From Ketobacter sp036337295 (GTDB lineage: Bacteria; Pseudomonadota; Gammaproteobacteria; Pseudomonadales; Ketobacteraceae): a stretch of 64,000 nucleotides of DNA. The position numbers and the translations under genes were made by a program. Below, in pieces: positions 8,809 through 17,590 of this stretch (within the stretch, counting starts at the first letter, position 1; each line of letters starts with the position of its first letter). Location: the NCBI GenBank assembly GCA_036337295.1, contig JAYZEN010000001.1, positions 744,001 through 808,000 of the forward strand, read 5' to 3'. The notes beneath the pieces were generated by a model, which saw nothing but the letters and a program-made list of their open reading frames with translations, was not told where the DNA came from and ran no database searches.

Positions 8809-10551
8809 TCAGCCAAGATCAGGTTCCGCCCGAGTCAGGTTCAACCGCAGCCGCTCCCCCACCGGGGGCAGCGGTGACCGACGGAAAGCTTCCCCATCCC
8901 AGTAAATGATCACCACATCCTGCGCCCCCGTGGAGTGAAACCGCATGTCAAGCCTGGTGGGAGAGCCTGCGTCATCCAGGGCCAGTACCGTCATGGTCAT
9001 GGCTGTAGTGCGCACTTCCTGCCCCACGGCCAAAGGCTCCTGCTGCAGATCCCGCACCGTTTGTTCAAATTCATCGATCATCCCCAAGCTTGACTCTATG
9101 CGGATGCTGTCCTCCGCCACCCGACTGACGGTGAACTCAGCATGACGGGACGAAATGAGCCAGGCGTTCGCAGGCACGGTAAGGTGATGAGCAAAACGCA
9201 TAGGCGTCGTGGCCAGGGCGATGGGCATGCTCATACCGAACAACAACACCTGATCCTGTTCGGTTTGCACCGGCATGCGTTTGGTCATGGGTAACGACAT
9301 CAATTGGTTCCAGATCACCGGGCTGTAACTCAACAGCGGCATCAGCAACGGTGCCAACATCAGATGCAGCACAAACAGCACGTAGGCGCCTGTCCGTTGC
9401 AAGCGGGAACTCAGCACGCCTTGAGCCAAGGCATCAAACAACATCCCCAACAGGGCCGACGCGCCGATGCCCACCATCAGCAGATTGCGATCCGCCGGTA
9501 CTGTGGCGCTGATGGGCACGGCGGCAAAAACACAGCCTAACGCCCAGAACCTGGCCTGAGCCGAATCCCGTAACAACGGCCACAGAACCAGTACCACCAG
9601 CACCAGAAAAATCACACTCACCAGGGCAAACAGGGTCATGGATTCAGGGTTGAAGCCAAACACATCCGCGGGTACCAGGCCAAACTGGGCAAACAGCAGC
9701 ACGGGTATACGTTCCCCCAGGTTACTGAGAAAACTGAGGGGAGACTCCACCGGATCAATGTAATTGGCATCGGAGTTGTTCGCGCCAAAATTGCCCAGCT
9801 TGTAGGTCACCCACCAGGCCACACTGATAACAAAATAAGGCCAAAGTGCCAGTAACGCCCGCCGCGGCCCACTCCGGTCCACCATCAGTGCATAAGCACC
9901 CAAATACGCGCAGGTGGAAATACCGATCTCCCCACTGAACAGGCTGCACATGAGCCACAACAGACTGAGCGCCAGCGCGTGAGCCGCACCGCTCTCGCGC
10001 CAACGGACATAACCCAACACACACAACACCCCAAACAACGCGGCCATCAGTGCATTGCGGTTGGCGATCCAGCTCAGGGTCAGGCCGTGGGTGCTGTCCC
10101 ACAGGTACACCGCCAATGCTGCCACACTGGCCGTTTGCGACATCCCCATGCGTCGTAACAGGTGATACAGCGCCCACCCCAGGCCCAAATACCACAGCAG
10201 ACTCTGAACGTGCATCAAGCGCGCTGAATCCCGCCACAAACGATGATCCAGCCAATGGCTCAGCTCCGCCAACGGCCGCCAGAACTGATAGCGGAATTCT
10301 TCGTAAGTCCACCAGGGAATCACCCCCTGATCGATGAGCACACGGGTCCGCTCCGGCGTGGCATCCACCCAGGAAAACAGTCCGAACAGGGACCAGTCGT
10401 TGGCACGGGGAATCTGGATGTCCGGGTGCAATAACGCATAGTGAATGTAGTCGTCCCCCAACCAGCCTGACCCCAATGCCGGCAACGTCAGCACCAGCGT
10501 AATCAGGAATACCCGGCCCGGGCTTTGACCCAATTTGTGCAAATACAACAT
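8809..10551 (-). CDS. Polytopic membrane protein, possible GT-C-fold enzyme
   Basis: The product is 580 residues with about ten hydrophobic helices in the first 400 residues and a soluble C-terminal part of about 170 residues. The first helix is followed by GSGWLGDDYIHYALLHPDI. An acidic pair in the first external loop is typical of GT-C glycosyltransferases that use lipid-linked sugars, and a later ANRNALMAALFGVL helix fits that architecture. No family signature was strong enough to name it. The C-terminal segment reads as a beta-rich domain. The ATG at 10551 lies 14 bases after a short open frame on the same strand. The gene ends next to the barrel gene, convergent with it. Confidence 0.6.
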   Translation of the reverse strand: MLYLHKLGQSPGRVFLITLVLTLPALGSGWLGDDYIHYALLHPDIQIPRANDWSLFGLFSWVDATPERTRVLIDQGVIPWWTYEEFRYQFWRPLAELSHWLDHRLWRDSARLMHVQSLLWYLGLGWALYHLLRRMGMSQTASVAALAVYLWDSTHGLTLSWIANRNALMAALFGVLCVLGYVRWRESGAAHALALSLLWLMCSLFSGEIGISTCAYLGAYALMVDRSGPRRALLALWPYFVISVAWWVTYKLGNFGANNSDANYIDPVESPLSFLSNLGERIPVLLFAQFGLVPADVFGFNPESMTLFALVSVIFLVLVVLVLWPLLRDSAQARFWALGCVFAAVPISATVPADRNLLMVGIGASALLGMLFDALAQGVLSSRLQRTGAYVLFVLHLMLAPLLMPLLSYSPVIWNQLMSLPMTKRMPVQTEQDQVLLFGMSMPIALATTPMRFAHHLTVPANAWLISSRHAEFTVSRVAEDSIRIESSLGMIDEFEQTVRDLQQEPLAVGQEVRTTAMTMTVLALDDAGSPTRLDMRFHSTGAQDVVIIYWDGEAFRRSPLPPVGERLRLNLTRAEPDLG

Positions 10552-10565
10552 GATATAATCGGTCC

Positions 10566-10685
10566 TTACCTGAGCTGATCACTGCATATTGCAACAGGCG
10601 TATGCTTGAATCCCTGCGTCAGGCAAGCGTTGTTGGATGACGCGCTAACTGGAATAGTCATCGTCATCCGCTTCAACTTATTCAT
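10566..10685 (-). CDS. Possible 39-aa leader peptide or small protein
   Basis: ATG at 10685 is preceded by AGGGGGGTGGC, a strong ribosome-binding sequence, and the frame ends 14 bases before the membrane-protein gene. The product (MNKLKRMTMTIPVSASSNNA and a further 19 residues) has a basic start and two Cys but no clear hydrophobic stretch. The coupling to the downstream gene suggests a leader ORF or a small cotranslated protein. It could equally be a chance frame. Confidence 0.35.
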   Translation of the reverse strand: MNKLKRMTMTIPVSASSNNACLTQGFKHTPVAICSDQLR

Positions 10686-10910
10686 GCCACCCCCCTGGCG
10701 TGCATGCATTCTTGGCATTTTTGTGACCCCGATGGTAGCACTATCGCCCACCGCTGACAGGCTCCCTTCACCGGGAGATAAGTTGCAAATCTTAAACAAG
10801 CGTAAGTATCGTAACGTATTGTAATTGCAATGGGTGTTTCCTATTCTATGGGACATCTGACGCTGCATCACAGGCAGCACGCTACGCACCATGGAGAAAG
10901 GTAAATCCGC
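10686..10910. promoter_or_regulatory. Divergent intergenic region upstream of cysC and of the 39-aa frame
   Basis: With the short frame this makes a 359-bp gap between annotated large genes. The AT-rich part around 10800-10835 is the likely promoter zone for both directions. On the minus strand the leader could fold: CTCCC/GGGAG (around 10763-10779) and ATGCCA/TGGCAT (about 10683-10720), the latter enclosing the ribosome-binding site of the short frame. No known riboswitch consensus was recognised. cysC has GGAGAAAGG upstream of its ATG. Confidence 0.35.
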
Positions 10911-11531
10911 ATGACCAAACAGAAAGCGACCAACGTCCACTGGCACCACGGTGAGATTTCCCGGGCGGACCGTGCCCGCCTGATCAAGCAGCGCGGCGCC
11001 ACCCTCTGGTTCACAGGCCTGTCCGGAAGCGGCAAGAGTACAGTGGCCGTTGCTCTGGAGCAGAGGCTGTATGAGATGGGGCACCTTAGCTATCGACTCG
11101 ACGGTGACAACATCCGGCTGGGCATCAACAAGAACCTGGGCTTCAGTGCCGAAGACCGGGCCGAGAACATACGCCGAATCGGTGAGATCGCCAAACTGTT
11201 CGCCGACACCGGGGTCATCACCCTGTCCAGCTTCATCAGCCCTTACCGCGAGGACCGCGACCGGGTGCGGGAAATTCACGGGTCAGCGGATCTGACCTTT
11301 ATTGAGGTGTTCGTGGACTGCCCGCTGGCGGAAGCTGAGAAGCGCGATCCAAAAGGGTTGTACAAAAAAGCCCGCGCCGGGGAAATCAAAAACTTTACCG
11401 GTATTGACGATCCCTACGAGGCACCGCTGAATCCGGAAATCCACCTGCAAACTGCTGATATGACACTGGAAGAAGAAGTGGATACCGTCATTGGCTACCT
11501 GCAGCAACACGGCTATCTGGGCGAGCAGTAG
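10911..11531 (+). CDS. cysC: Adenylylsulfate (APS) kinase
   Basis: The product is 206 residues, the normal length for a stand-alone APS kinase. It phosphorylates adenosine 5'-phosphosulfate with ATP to give PAPS in sulfate activation. The Walker A motif GLSGSGKST is at residues 36-44, followed by the family motifs LDGDNIRLGINKNLGFS, ENIRRIGEIAKLF and SFISPYREDRD. FIEVFVDCPL and RDPKGLYKKARAGEIKNFTG complete the substrate-binding part. No cysD or cysN is next to it, so its role could be assimilation or sulfation donor supply. Confidence 0.96.
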   Translation: MTKQKATNVHWHHGEISRADRARLIKQRGATLWFTGLSGSGKSTVAVALEQRLYEMGHLSYRLDGDNIRLGINKNLGFSAEDRAENIRRIGEIAKLFADTGVITLSSFISPYREDRDRVREIHGSADLTFIEVFVDCPLAEAEKRDPKGLYKKARAGEIKNFTGIDDPYEAPLNPEIHLQTADMTLEEEVDTVIGYLQQHGYLGEQ

Positions 11532-11635
11532 TCACGCTGACTTCCGCCCGGTGCGGAAAGCCGGTTAGCATTCGCCTTCAGCCCGGTATCCCGCTAAAAT
11601 TGCGGGTCATTCCAACACGACAAAGAAGCATTCCC

Positions 11636-12358
11636 ATGGGTCGAGCATACCAGAACCGTAAAGTGTCGATGGCCAAGACGGCCGCCGTCAAAACCAAAGT
11701 TTATTCCAAATACGGCCGCGAAATTTATGTGGCTGCCAAAAGCGGTGGCCCGGACCCCAGCGCCAACCTGGCCCTGCGCAGCCTGATCGACCGTGCCAAA
11801 AAGGATCAGGTCCCCAGCCACGTGATCGAAAAAGCCATCGAAAAGGCCACCGGTGGCAGCGGCGAAGACTTTCAGGCGGCGCTGTACGAAGGCATCGGCC
11901 CCGGCGGATGCATGGTGCTGATCAGTGCACTGACCGACAACGGTAACCGCACTTTCGGCGAAATCCGCGGGGTGTTTTCCAAATGCAAGGCCAAGCTCGG
12001 CAGCCAGGGCTCGGTGTCCCACATGTTCGATCACCGGGCCATGTTTGTGTTCCCCGGTGAGGACGAAGAGCCGGCGCTGGAAGCCCTGCTCAATGCCGAT
12101 GTGGACGTGAGCGACATTGAGCAGGATGACAATATGATTACGGTGCTGGTGCCCCCCACCGAATTCTTCAAGACCAAGACGGCCATCCTCGAATGGGCAC
12201 CGGAAACAGAATTCGAGATGGAGGAAATCACCTATCTGCCCCAAACCGCCCACCCAATGGCGGCTGAGGACGTGGAGCAGTTTGAGCGCTTTGCCGGCTT
12301 GCTGAACGATCTGGAAGACGTGCAGGAAATCTACCACAACGCGGAATTCCCGGGCTGA
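11636..12358 (+). CDS. YebC/PmpR family protein (YeeN-type)
   Basis: The product is 240 residues. The start at 11636 gives the family N-terminus MGRAYQNRKVSMAKT. Members are three-domain proteins first described as DNA-binding regulators and more recently linked to translation of difficult motifs, as with the mitochondrial homologue TACO1. The core motifs VYSKYGREIYVAAKSGG, ANLALRSLIDRAKKDQVP, YEGIGPGGC and ALTDNGNRTFGEIRGVF are intact. The residues around the start match the YeeN branch and not the canonical ruvC-linked YebC. It is followed 20 bases later by the MscS-type gene, probably in one transcript. Confidence 0.9.
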   Translation: MGRAYQNRKVSMAKTAAVKTKVYSKYGREIYVAAKSGGPDPSANLALRSLIDRAKKDQVPSHVIEKAIEKATGGSGEDFQAALYEGIGPGGCMVLISALTDNGNRTFGEIRGVFSKCKAKLGSQGSVSHMFDHRAMFVFPGEDEEPALEALLNADVDVSDIEQDDNMITVLVPPTEFFKTKTAILEWAPETEFEMEEITYLPQTAHPMAAEDVEQFERFAGLLNDLEDVQEIYHNAEFPG

Positions 12359-12377
12359 CCTGGTGGCCGCAGCGGGC

Positions 12378-14138
12378 ATGATGATACCACTGCGCCTGGT
12401 GATCCTGCTGGGCTTGTTGCTGAGCCCCCTGGCCGGGCTGAGTGCCCAGGAAGCAGCGCCCACCATCCGCGATGTGTTGGAAGCCGGCTCCCGCTCGGAA
12501 GAGGTGATGGAGCAGTTCAAGGACGAAGGTAACAGCATCCGGGAGGGGGAGACGCCGCTTTCTACTGTGCTGGCCCTGCACGAAGCCAGCGAAAACCGGG
12601 ACTGGAAAAAAGCTGCACAGTTTCTGGATACCCGTTTTCTGGCGGAGGAATTGACGGGACAGCAACCGGATGAATTGATCCGGAAGCTGGCCATCATCTG
12701 GAGCCAGAACCGGATCATCGATTTCTCGTCTGTGAGTAATACCCGGGATGGACATCTGGACGATGGCTTGCCCAGTTACCGGGATCTGCTGGGGAATATT
12801 CCCCTCGACAGTAATGAGTCCATCCCCATTTACCTGCAGCGGGTCCCGGATAATCAGGGCGGCCGCATCTGGAAAATCTCCAATGCCACTACCCGTTATA
12901 TCCCCGACCTGTGGGCGGTCTACGGCTACAACCCACTGCTGATCAAACTGGAAGAACACCTGCCCGACTTCAATTTTCTGTATCTGCAGAATTGGCAGGT
13001 GATCGGATTACTGGTGGTCATGGCCGGCGCCGCGGTATTGGCGTTCGGGTTGCGCTGGCTGTTGCTGTGGTCGATCCAGTTTTCTGAACGTTACCGGGAC
13101 AATATGCATCGTCTGGTGGCGGTCCCCATGCCCTGGTTTGTGTTCTTTAAACTGACTCAGCTGGGCGTGGGTGAACTGGGGCTGTCGGTCAAAGCACGCA
13201 TTTACCTGAACGAAGCAGCCCTGGGCTACATCGCTACCGTTTTCCTGTTGCTGGCCGCCATCGAATTTTTCACCGCCCTGTTTCTCAGCCGCACCGCAAA
13301 CCAACGTTACTGGTCCGGCATCATCCGCCCCATCCGCACCATTCTGAAAATCATTGCCATTATCGTGGTGCTGGTGCTGTGGCTTACAGAAAGCGGATAC
13401 GACATCAATACCATATTGGCAGGCCTGGGCATCGGCTCCCTGGCGCTGGCCCTGGCAGCGCAAAAAACCCTGGAGAACATGATCGGCGCAATCACCCTTT
13501 ACATTGCCCAGCCCATCAAGCCCGGTGATTTCTGCAAGGTAGGTGACATCACCGGCATCATCGAGGAAATCGGCCTGCGCTCCACACGCATTCGTCGCCT
13601 GGACCGATCCGTGGCCCATGTACCCAACTCCAGTCTGGTTTCCATCAGTCTGGAAAATATCAGTGAGAACGATCGCCGTCGTTATTCCCGCACATTATTT
13701 CTGGCACTGGATTCCACGCCAGACCAACTGCGTCTGGTACTGCAAAAGATCAGGGAACTGCTGGCCAGTCACCCGCGCCTGCTGGACATCGCAGCACGGG
13801 CCCGCTTTGAAACCATCGAACGGGATGCCTACATCATTGCCATCAACGGATACGTGGACAGCGCCGACTACGAAGTGTACCTGGCGGTGGCGGAAGACCT
13901 GAACCTGCGCATTCTGGAGATTCTACGGGACTGCGCGGTGCAACTGGCCGTGCCCCAACAGCGACTGCTGATCCGGCAGGAAGCCGACACAGGCACAGAC
14001 GCGGCGGCGGAAGCGACGGCGCGGATCAGTGAACTGGAACAGCAGAACCGGCTGGCATTCCCGGATGTCACCGAGGCGGAAAAAGCAAACCTGAAAGGGC
14101 AACTGCGCTATCCGGCGCGGGGACATTCTCAAAGCTGA
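12378..14138 (+). CDS. MscS-family mechanosensitive channel with periplasmic N-terminal domain
   Basis: The product is 586 residues from the ATG at 12378; a GTG at 12363 and an ATG at 12381 are alternatives, and none has a strong ribosome site, so coupling to the gene upstream is likely. A signal peptide (LRLVILLGLLLSPLAGLSA) is followed by a periplasmic helical domain (about 30-195), about four to five transmembrane helices, the pore-lining TM3 region (ILAGLGIGSLALALAAQ), and the beta domain motif QPIKPGDFCKVGDITGIIEE with GLRSTRIRRLDRSVAHVPNS. These are hallmarks of MscS. It should open on membrane tension and release solutes during osmotic downshock. The last codons overlap the convergent regulator gene by 10 bp. 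Confidence 0.9.
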   Translation: MMIPLRLVILLGLLLSPLAGLSAQEAAPTIRDVLEAGSRSEEVMEQFKDEGNSIREGETPLSTVLALHEASENRDWKKAAQFLDTRFLAEELTGQQPDELIRKLAIIWSQNRIIDFSSVSNTRDGHLDDGLPSYRDLLGNIPLDSNESIPIYLQRVPDNQGGRIWKISNATTRYIPDLWAVYGYNPLLIKLEEHLPDFNFLYLQNWQVIGLLVVMAGAAVLAFGLRWLLLWSIQFSERYRDNMHRLVAVPMPWFVFFKLTQLGVGELGLSVKARIYLNEAALGYIATVFLLLAAIEFFTALFLSRTANQRYWSGIIRPIRTILKIIAIIVVLVLWLTESGYDINTILAGLGIGSLALALAAQKTLENMIGAITLYIAQPIKPGDFCKVGDITGIIEEIGLRSTRIRRLDRSVAHVPNSSLVSISLENISENDRRRYSRTLFLALDSTPDQLRLVLQKIRELLASHPRLLDIAARARFETIERDAYIIAINGYVDSADYEVYLAVAEDLNLRILEILRDCAVQLAVPQQRLLIRQEADTGTDAAAEATARISELEQQNRLAFPDVTEAEKANLKGQLRYPARGHSQS

Positions 14139-14482
14139 GTGGGCTCCACCGCGGTCACCACCCGCAATTCCGGCACAAAGCGAAACCCCAGTTTGGGCAC
14201 CGTCTTGATCACCTTTTGTTGCGCTGCGCTGTCCCCCAACGCCCGCCGGCATTGCGCGACCACCTGGGCCAGTGATTCATCGGATACGGCGCGCCCTTCC
14301 CACAACACATCGAACAGCCTGTCCCGGCTCACCACGGCGTTACCCGCATGGATCAGCAGACACAGAAAGTGCAGCGTCTTCGGCGCCAGCGGCACGTCCA
14401 CGCCTTGCCGCAGCAGACGGGCCTGATCCGGTAACAGCTGAAAATTCAAAAAGTGGTATTCCTTACCGTTTGCTAGATGCAT
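14129..14482 (-). CDS. Stand-alone OmpR/ToxR-type winged-helix DNA-binding protein
   Basis: The product is 117 residues from the ATG at 14482. A GTG at 14533 would add 17 residues without family similarity. Nearly the whole protein is one winged-helix domain of the OmpR/CadC type: APKTLHFLCLLIHAGNAVVS, RDRLFDVLWEGRAVSDESLA, QVVAQCRRALGD and KVIKTVPKLGFRFVP. There is no receiver domain, membrane helix or sensor part, so it either depends on a partner or acts constitutively. It overlaps tail-to-tail with the channel gene. Target genes are unknown. Confidence 0.8.
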   Translation of the reverse strand: MHLANGKEYHFLNFQLLPDQARLLRQGVDVPLAPKTLHFLCLLIHAGNAVVSRDRLFDVLWEGRAVSDESLAQVVAQCRRALGDSAAQQKVIKTVPKLGFRFVPELRVVTAVEPTQL

Positions 14483-14748
14483 CCCTGTTGTAATCCTCGG
14501 CGAACAGAATGTCCGGTAACCGCCAGTATGCACCAGGCCACTTATGGCTGAAGTTAAGGATCAACGTTGGCGCTGTTAAAAATTGACATTACATCTGCGT
14601 AATTCCACTGAATTCAAGGAAACCTCAAACAATCATCAGGCAAACTTCAACTTTTCTTCAGGTGCAGGCGGTGGCGCTTGGCTAGGGTAGGCAACGAATC
14701 CGGCAGGAAGTCGGATGCAGAACCCAATACCACTCAGGAGCCAACATC

Positions 14749-15432
14749 ATGAAATACGCAACCGCCACCCTGGTCATCGCCACCGCGCTGGCCGCCTCGG
14801 TCAGCCAAGCCGCCAGTGTCGAGGAAACCCGGGAACTCAGCCCGCAACCTGGCCTGGAATACAAAGCCACATTGAACGATCTGGTGGCTAACCCAACGCT
14901 GGAGGAACCGGATGTAATCCGTTTCACGTCCCGCGGCCACTACTACAAACAGGCGCTTACCAGCACCAAGCCAAGGGTGATCAGCTCGGAAAAATTTGTC
15001 ACCCTGCCCGGCAGCAAAAGCCGCGTAGTGATTCCCGCCGGCAAAGATGCCCTGGTGAATCTGTCGTTCAGCGCCGAGTCCCGTTGCAACGAACCGGGCA
15101 GCGCGGCACCGGACTGGTGTGAAGTGCGCATCCTGGTGGACGGTGTGGAAGCCTCCCCCCAGGCCTCCAGCTTTGCCCCGGACACCTATGCCTTCGACAG
15201 CACAGACGGCGGCACGGAGTCGGATGCCTCCTGGGAATCCCATGCCATGGACCGTCACCACTGCGTCTTTAACAGCGACAGCAAAACCAGTAAAGCCGTG
15301 CCGGTGGAAGTACAGTGGAAAGTCACCAACTTCGACGGCGGCCCCGCCCCCCAGTTCTGGTTGGATGACTGGAGCTTCACCATCCAGTTGGCAGACGGCT
15401 GCCGCCAGGAACGCCTGAAAGTGGAAGAATAA
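14749..15432 (+). CDS. Secreted protein of unknown function
   Basis: The product is 227 residues with CAGGAG 8 bases before the ATG and a clear signal peptide (MKYATATLVIATALAASVSQ then AAS). The mature part has four Cys (RCNEPGSAAPDWCEVRI, HHCVFNS and ADGCRQE), fitting disulfides in the periplasm or outside the cell, and a beta-rich pattern (EVRILVDG, VEVQWKVTNF, FWLDDWSFTIQLA). It resembles a small jelly-roll-like secreted fold but I do not recognise a family. It precedes the PhoX-like gene, separated by a strong stem-loop. Confidence 0.75.
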   Translation: MKYATATLVIATALAASVSQAASVEETRELSPQPGLEYKATLNDLVANPTLEEPDVIRFTSRGHYYKQALTSTKPRVISSEKFVTLPGSKSRVVIPAGKDALVNLSFSAESRCNEPGSAAPDWCEVRILVDGVEASPQASSFAPDTYAFDSTDGGTESDASWESHAMDRHHCVFNSDSKTSKAVPVEVQWKVTNFDGGPAPQFWLDDWSFTIQLADGCRQERLKVEE

Positions 15433-15448
15433 CGGTTGCCACCCTACC

Positions 15449-15479
15449 CTGCGGGTAATCCTTCCGGGATTACCCGCAG
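15449..15479. terminator. Perfect 13-bp stem-loop after the secreted-protein gene
   Basis: CTGCGGGTAATCC and GGATTACCCGCAG pair perfectly around a 5-base loop 17 bases after the stop codon. No T-run follows, so it may be a Rho-assisted or processing end, or a transcript-stabilising element. Confidence 0.55.
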
Positions 15480-15508
15480 CCCTTATCCCCATCGCTGGTT
15501 GCCCAGCT

Positions 15509-15526
15509 GGGTCACAAATCTGAAGT
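15509..15526 (+). promoter_or_regulatory. Weak PhoB-box-like sequence upstream of the PhoX-like gene
   Basis: GGGTCACAAATCTGAAGT matches 12 of 18 positions of CTGTCATAAATCTGTCAT, including the AAAT spacer. It lies about 60 bases before the start codon of a phosphatase-family gene, which is the reason for listing it. Confidence 0.3.
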
Positions 15527-15584
15527 AATTACCTGATAGCGTTCTGCTCCATTGGTCAGCATCCAACCAAGTAGGAGAGAGAAC

Positions 15585-17468
15585 ATGCGTAACGACCTGC
15601 AATACGATAATGATAATGGTATCAGTAACACCAGCGGCAACCGCCCGTTTGAAGACGTGCTGCAATCCAGCCTGGATCGTCGCCAGGTGTTGAAAGGGGG
15701 CATGGGCCTGGCGGCGGCTTCGTTTGTCGCCGCACCGAGCCTGGCCAGCGCGGGCCACAAACACTGGCCCGGTCGCAAACCCCTCATCGATTTCACCCCG
15801 GTAGCCCTGGCGGACGGCAATGGCCCCATGCCCGCTATCTCGCCGGACTACGAATACGAAGTCCTGATTCCCTGGGGTGAGCCCCTGGAGCCCAGTGGTC
15901 CTGCCTTCAGCTGGCCGCCCAAGCCGGCGGATCAGGCCAAGCAAATCGGTATCGGCCACGACGGCATGGCGTTCTTCCCCATCGATCAGAAAGAATGTGA
16001 GAAGTTCTCCGACAAATTCAAGCGCGGCAACCGCGGCCGTCGCGGCAACGAGCACGGCATGCTGGCCATCAACCACGAGTTCGGTGGCAACCATCACGTA
16101 CTGGGCAAAGCGGCACCGGAAAGCCTGGACGAGGTCCGTACCTCGCAACATGCCCACGGTGTTTCCGTGGTTGAAATCAAAAAACGCGGCCGCACCTGGC
16201 GCCCGGTGGAAAGCAAGAATGCCCGCCGCATTCACGTTAACACCCCGGTCACGTTCAGCGGCCCGGTTGCAGGCCATGCCCTGCTGCAAACCCCTGCTGG
16301 CAACATCCCCCTGGGCACCGTCAACAACTGTTCAGCCGGCCCGACTCCCTGGGGTACATACCTGACCTGTGAAGAAAACTTCAACGGCTATTTTGGTGCC
16401 ACCAACCGCGAGCAAACCTGGTCTCCCACGGAATCCCACAGCCGTTACGGTTTCAGCGCCGGTGGTTTCGGTTACGGCTGGGAGCAGTTCGACGCCCGCT
16501 TCGACCTGTCCAACCCGGACTACAAAAATGAAGAAAACCGCTTCGGCTGGGTGGTGGAAATCGATCCGTTCGACGCCACCCAAATGCCGGTGAAGCGCAC
16601 GGCCCTGGGTCGCGTCAAACACGAAGGCGCCACCACCGTAATCGGTCAGGAAGGACGTGCGGTAGTGTACATGGGCGACGATGAGCGCTTTGATTACATC
16701 TACAAGTTCGTCTCTGCCGGACACTACGAGGAAATGCTGGCCGCCGGCATCAGCCCGCTGGACGAAGGTACTCTGTACGTGGCCCGCTTCGACGAAGACG
16801 GTTCCGGCGTCTGGTTGCCATTGACCCTGGACAACGCCGACCTGGCCGCCCGCTTTGCCGACATGGGTGAGTTGCTGGTGAATACCCGCATCGCTGCTGA
16901 CATCGTCGGCGCGACCCCCATGGACCGTCCGGAGTGGACCACCGTTGCCCCCAACGGCGACGTGTACTGCACCCTCACCAACAACAGCCGCCGCACCACC
17001 GCCGACGCAGCCAACCCGCTGGCGCCCAACCCCGACGGCCACATCATTCGCTGGCACGACGCCGATGAGCACACCGGCACCACCTTCAGCTGGGATATTT
17101 TCCTGATCGCGGAAACCACCCACGGCACGGATGAATCCTTTGCCTCCCCGGACGGTCTGTGGGCCGACCCCGACGGTCGCCTGTTCATCCAGACCGATGG
17201 TGGACAGAAAGACGGTCTGAACAACCAAATGCTCGTAGCCGACACCACCACCGGCAAACTGAGCCGCCTGTTCACCGGAGTCAGCGGCGACGAGATCACC
17301 GGCATCACCGTGACACCGGATCGTCGCACCATGTTCGTGAACACCCAGCACCCGGGCGACGGCGATCCTGCCCTCTCCAACTTCCCGGCGCCCTTTGACG
17401 GTGTCACCATTCCTCGCGACTGCACCATCGTCATCACCAAGAAAGACGGTGGCGTCATCGGTTCGTAA
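15585..17468 (+). CDS. PhoX-family (DUF839) Tat-exported phosphatase-like protein
   Basis: The product is 627 residues. AGGAGAGAGAAC precedes the ATG at 15585. Residues 31-56 form a Tat signal (DRRQVLKGG, then AAASFVAAPSLASA), so the folded enzyme is expected in the periplasm. The rest matches DUF839/PhoX proteins, calcium- and iron-dependent alkaline phosphatases with a beta-propeller core: NEHGMLAINHEFGG, TPWGTYLTCEENFNGYF, RFGWVVEIDPFD, GRVKHEGATTVI, FDYIYKFVSA and SPDGLWADPDGRLFIQTDGG. No pst or pho regulator gene is adjacent. Phosphate-release activity is a family-level inference. A strong terminator follows. Confidence 0.85.
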   Translation: MRNDLQYDNDNGISNTSGNRPFEDVLQSSLDRRQVLKGGMGLAAASFVAAPSLASAGHKHWPGRKPLIDFTPVALADGNGPMPAISPDYEYEVLIPWGEPLEPSGPAFSWPPKPADQAKQIGIGHDGMAFFPIDQKECEKFSDKFKRGNRGRRGNEHGMLAINHEFGGNHHVLGKAAPESLDEVRTSQHAHGVSVVEIKKRGRTWRPVESKNARRIHVNTPVTFSGPVAGHALLQTPAGNIPLGTVNNCSAGPTPWGTYLTCEENFNGYFGATNREQTWSPTESHSRYGFSAGGFGYGWEQFDARFDLSNPDYKNEENRFGWVVEIDPFDATQMPVKRTALGRVKHEGATTVIGQEGRAVVYMGDDERFDYIYKFVSAGHYEEMLAAGISPLDEGTLYVARFDEDGSGVWLPLTLDNADLAARFADMGELLVNTRIAADIVGATPMDRPEWTTVAPNGDVYCTLTNNSRRTTADAANPLAPNPDGHIIRWHDADEHTGTTFSWDIFLIAETTHGTDESFASPDGLWADPDGRLFIQTDGGQKDGLNNQMLVADTTTGKLSRLFTGVSGDEITGITVTPDRRTMFVNTQHPGDGDPALSNFPAPFDGVTIPRDCTIVITKKDGGVIGS

Positions 17469-17502
17469 GCCGATTACCTTATATCCTTACTGAAACATCT
17501 CA

Positions 17503-17539
17503 GGAGCAAGCGGACCCCATGGCCGTTTGCTCCTTTTTT
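17503..17539 (+). terminator. Rho-independent terminator after the PhoX-like gene
   Basis: GGAGCAAGCGG pairs with CCGTTTGCTCC (one G-T pair) around a 9-base loop and is followed directly by six T. Confidence 0.9.
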
Positions 17540-17590
17540 CATTCAGCAGGCCTGTTCTTTCATGGGTCAAGCCGGTTCCGTCGCGATGGC

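Noticed and set aside
10686..11279. Upstream extension of the 39-codon frame through the start of cysC
   Set aside because: It is antisense to conserved cysC sequence; only the last 39 codons have a ribosome site.
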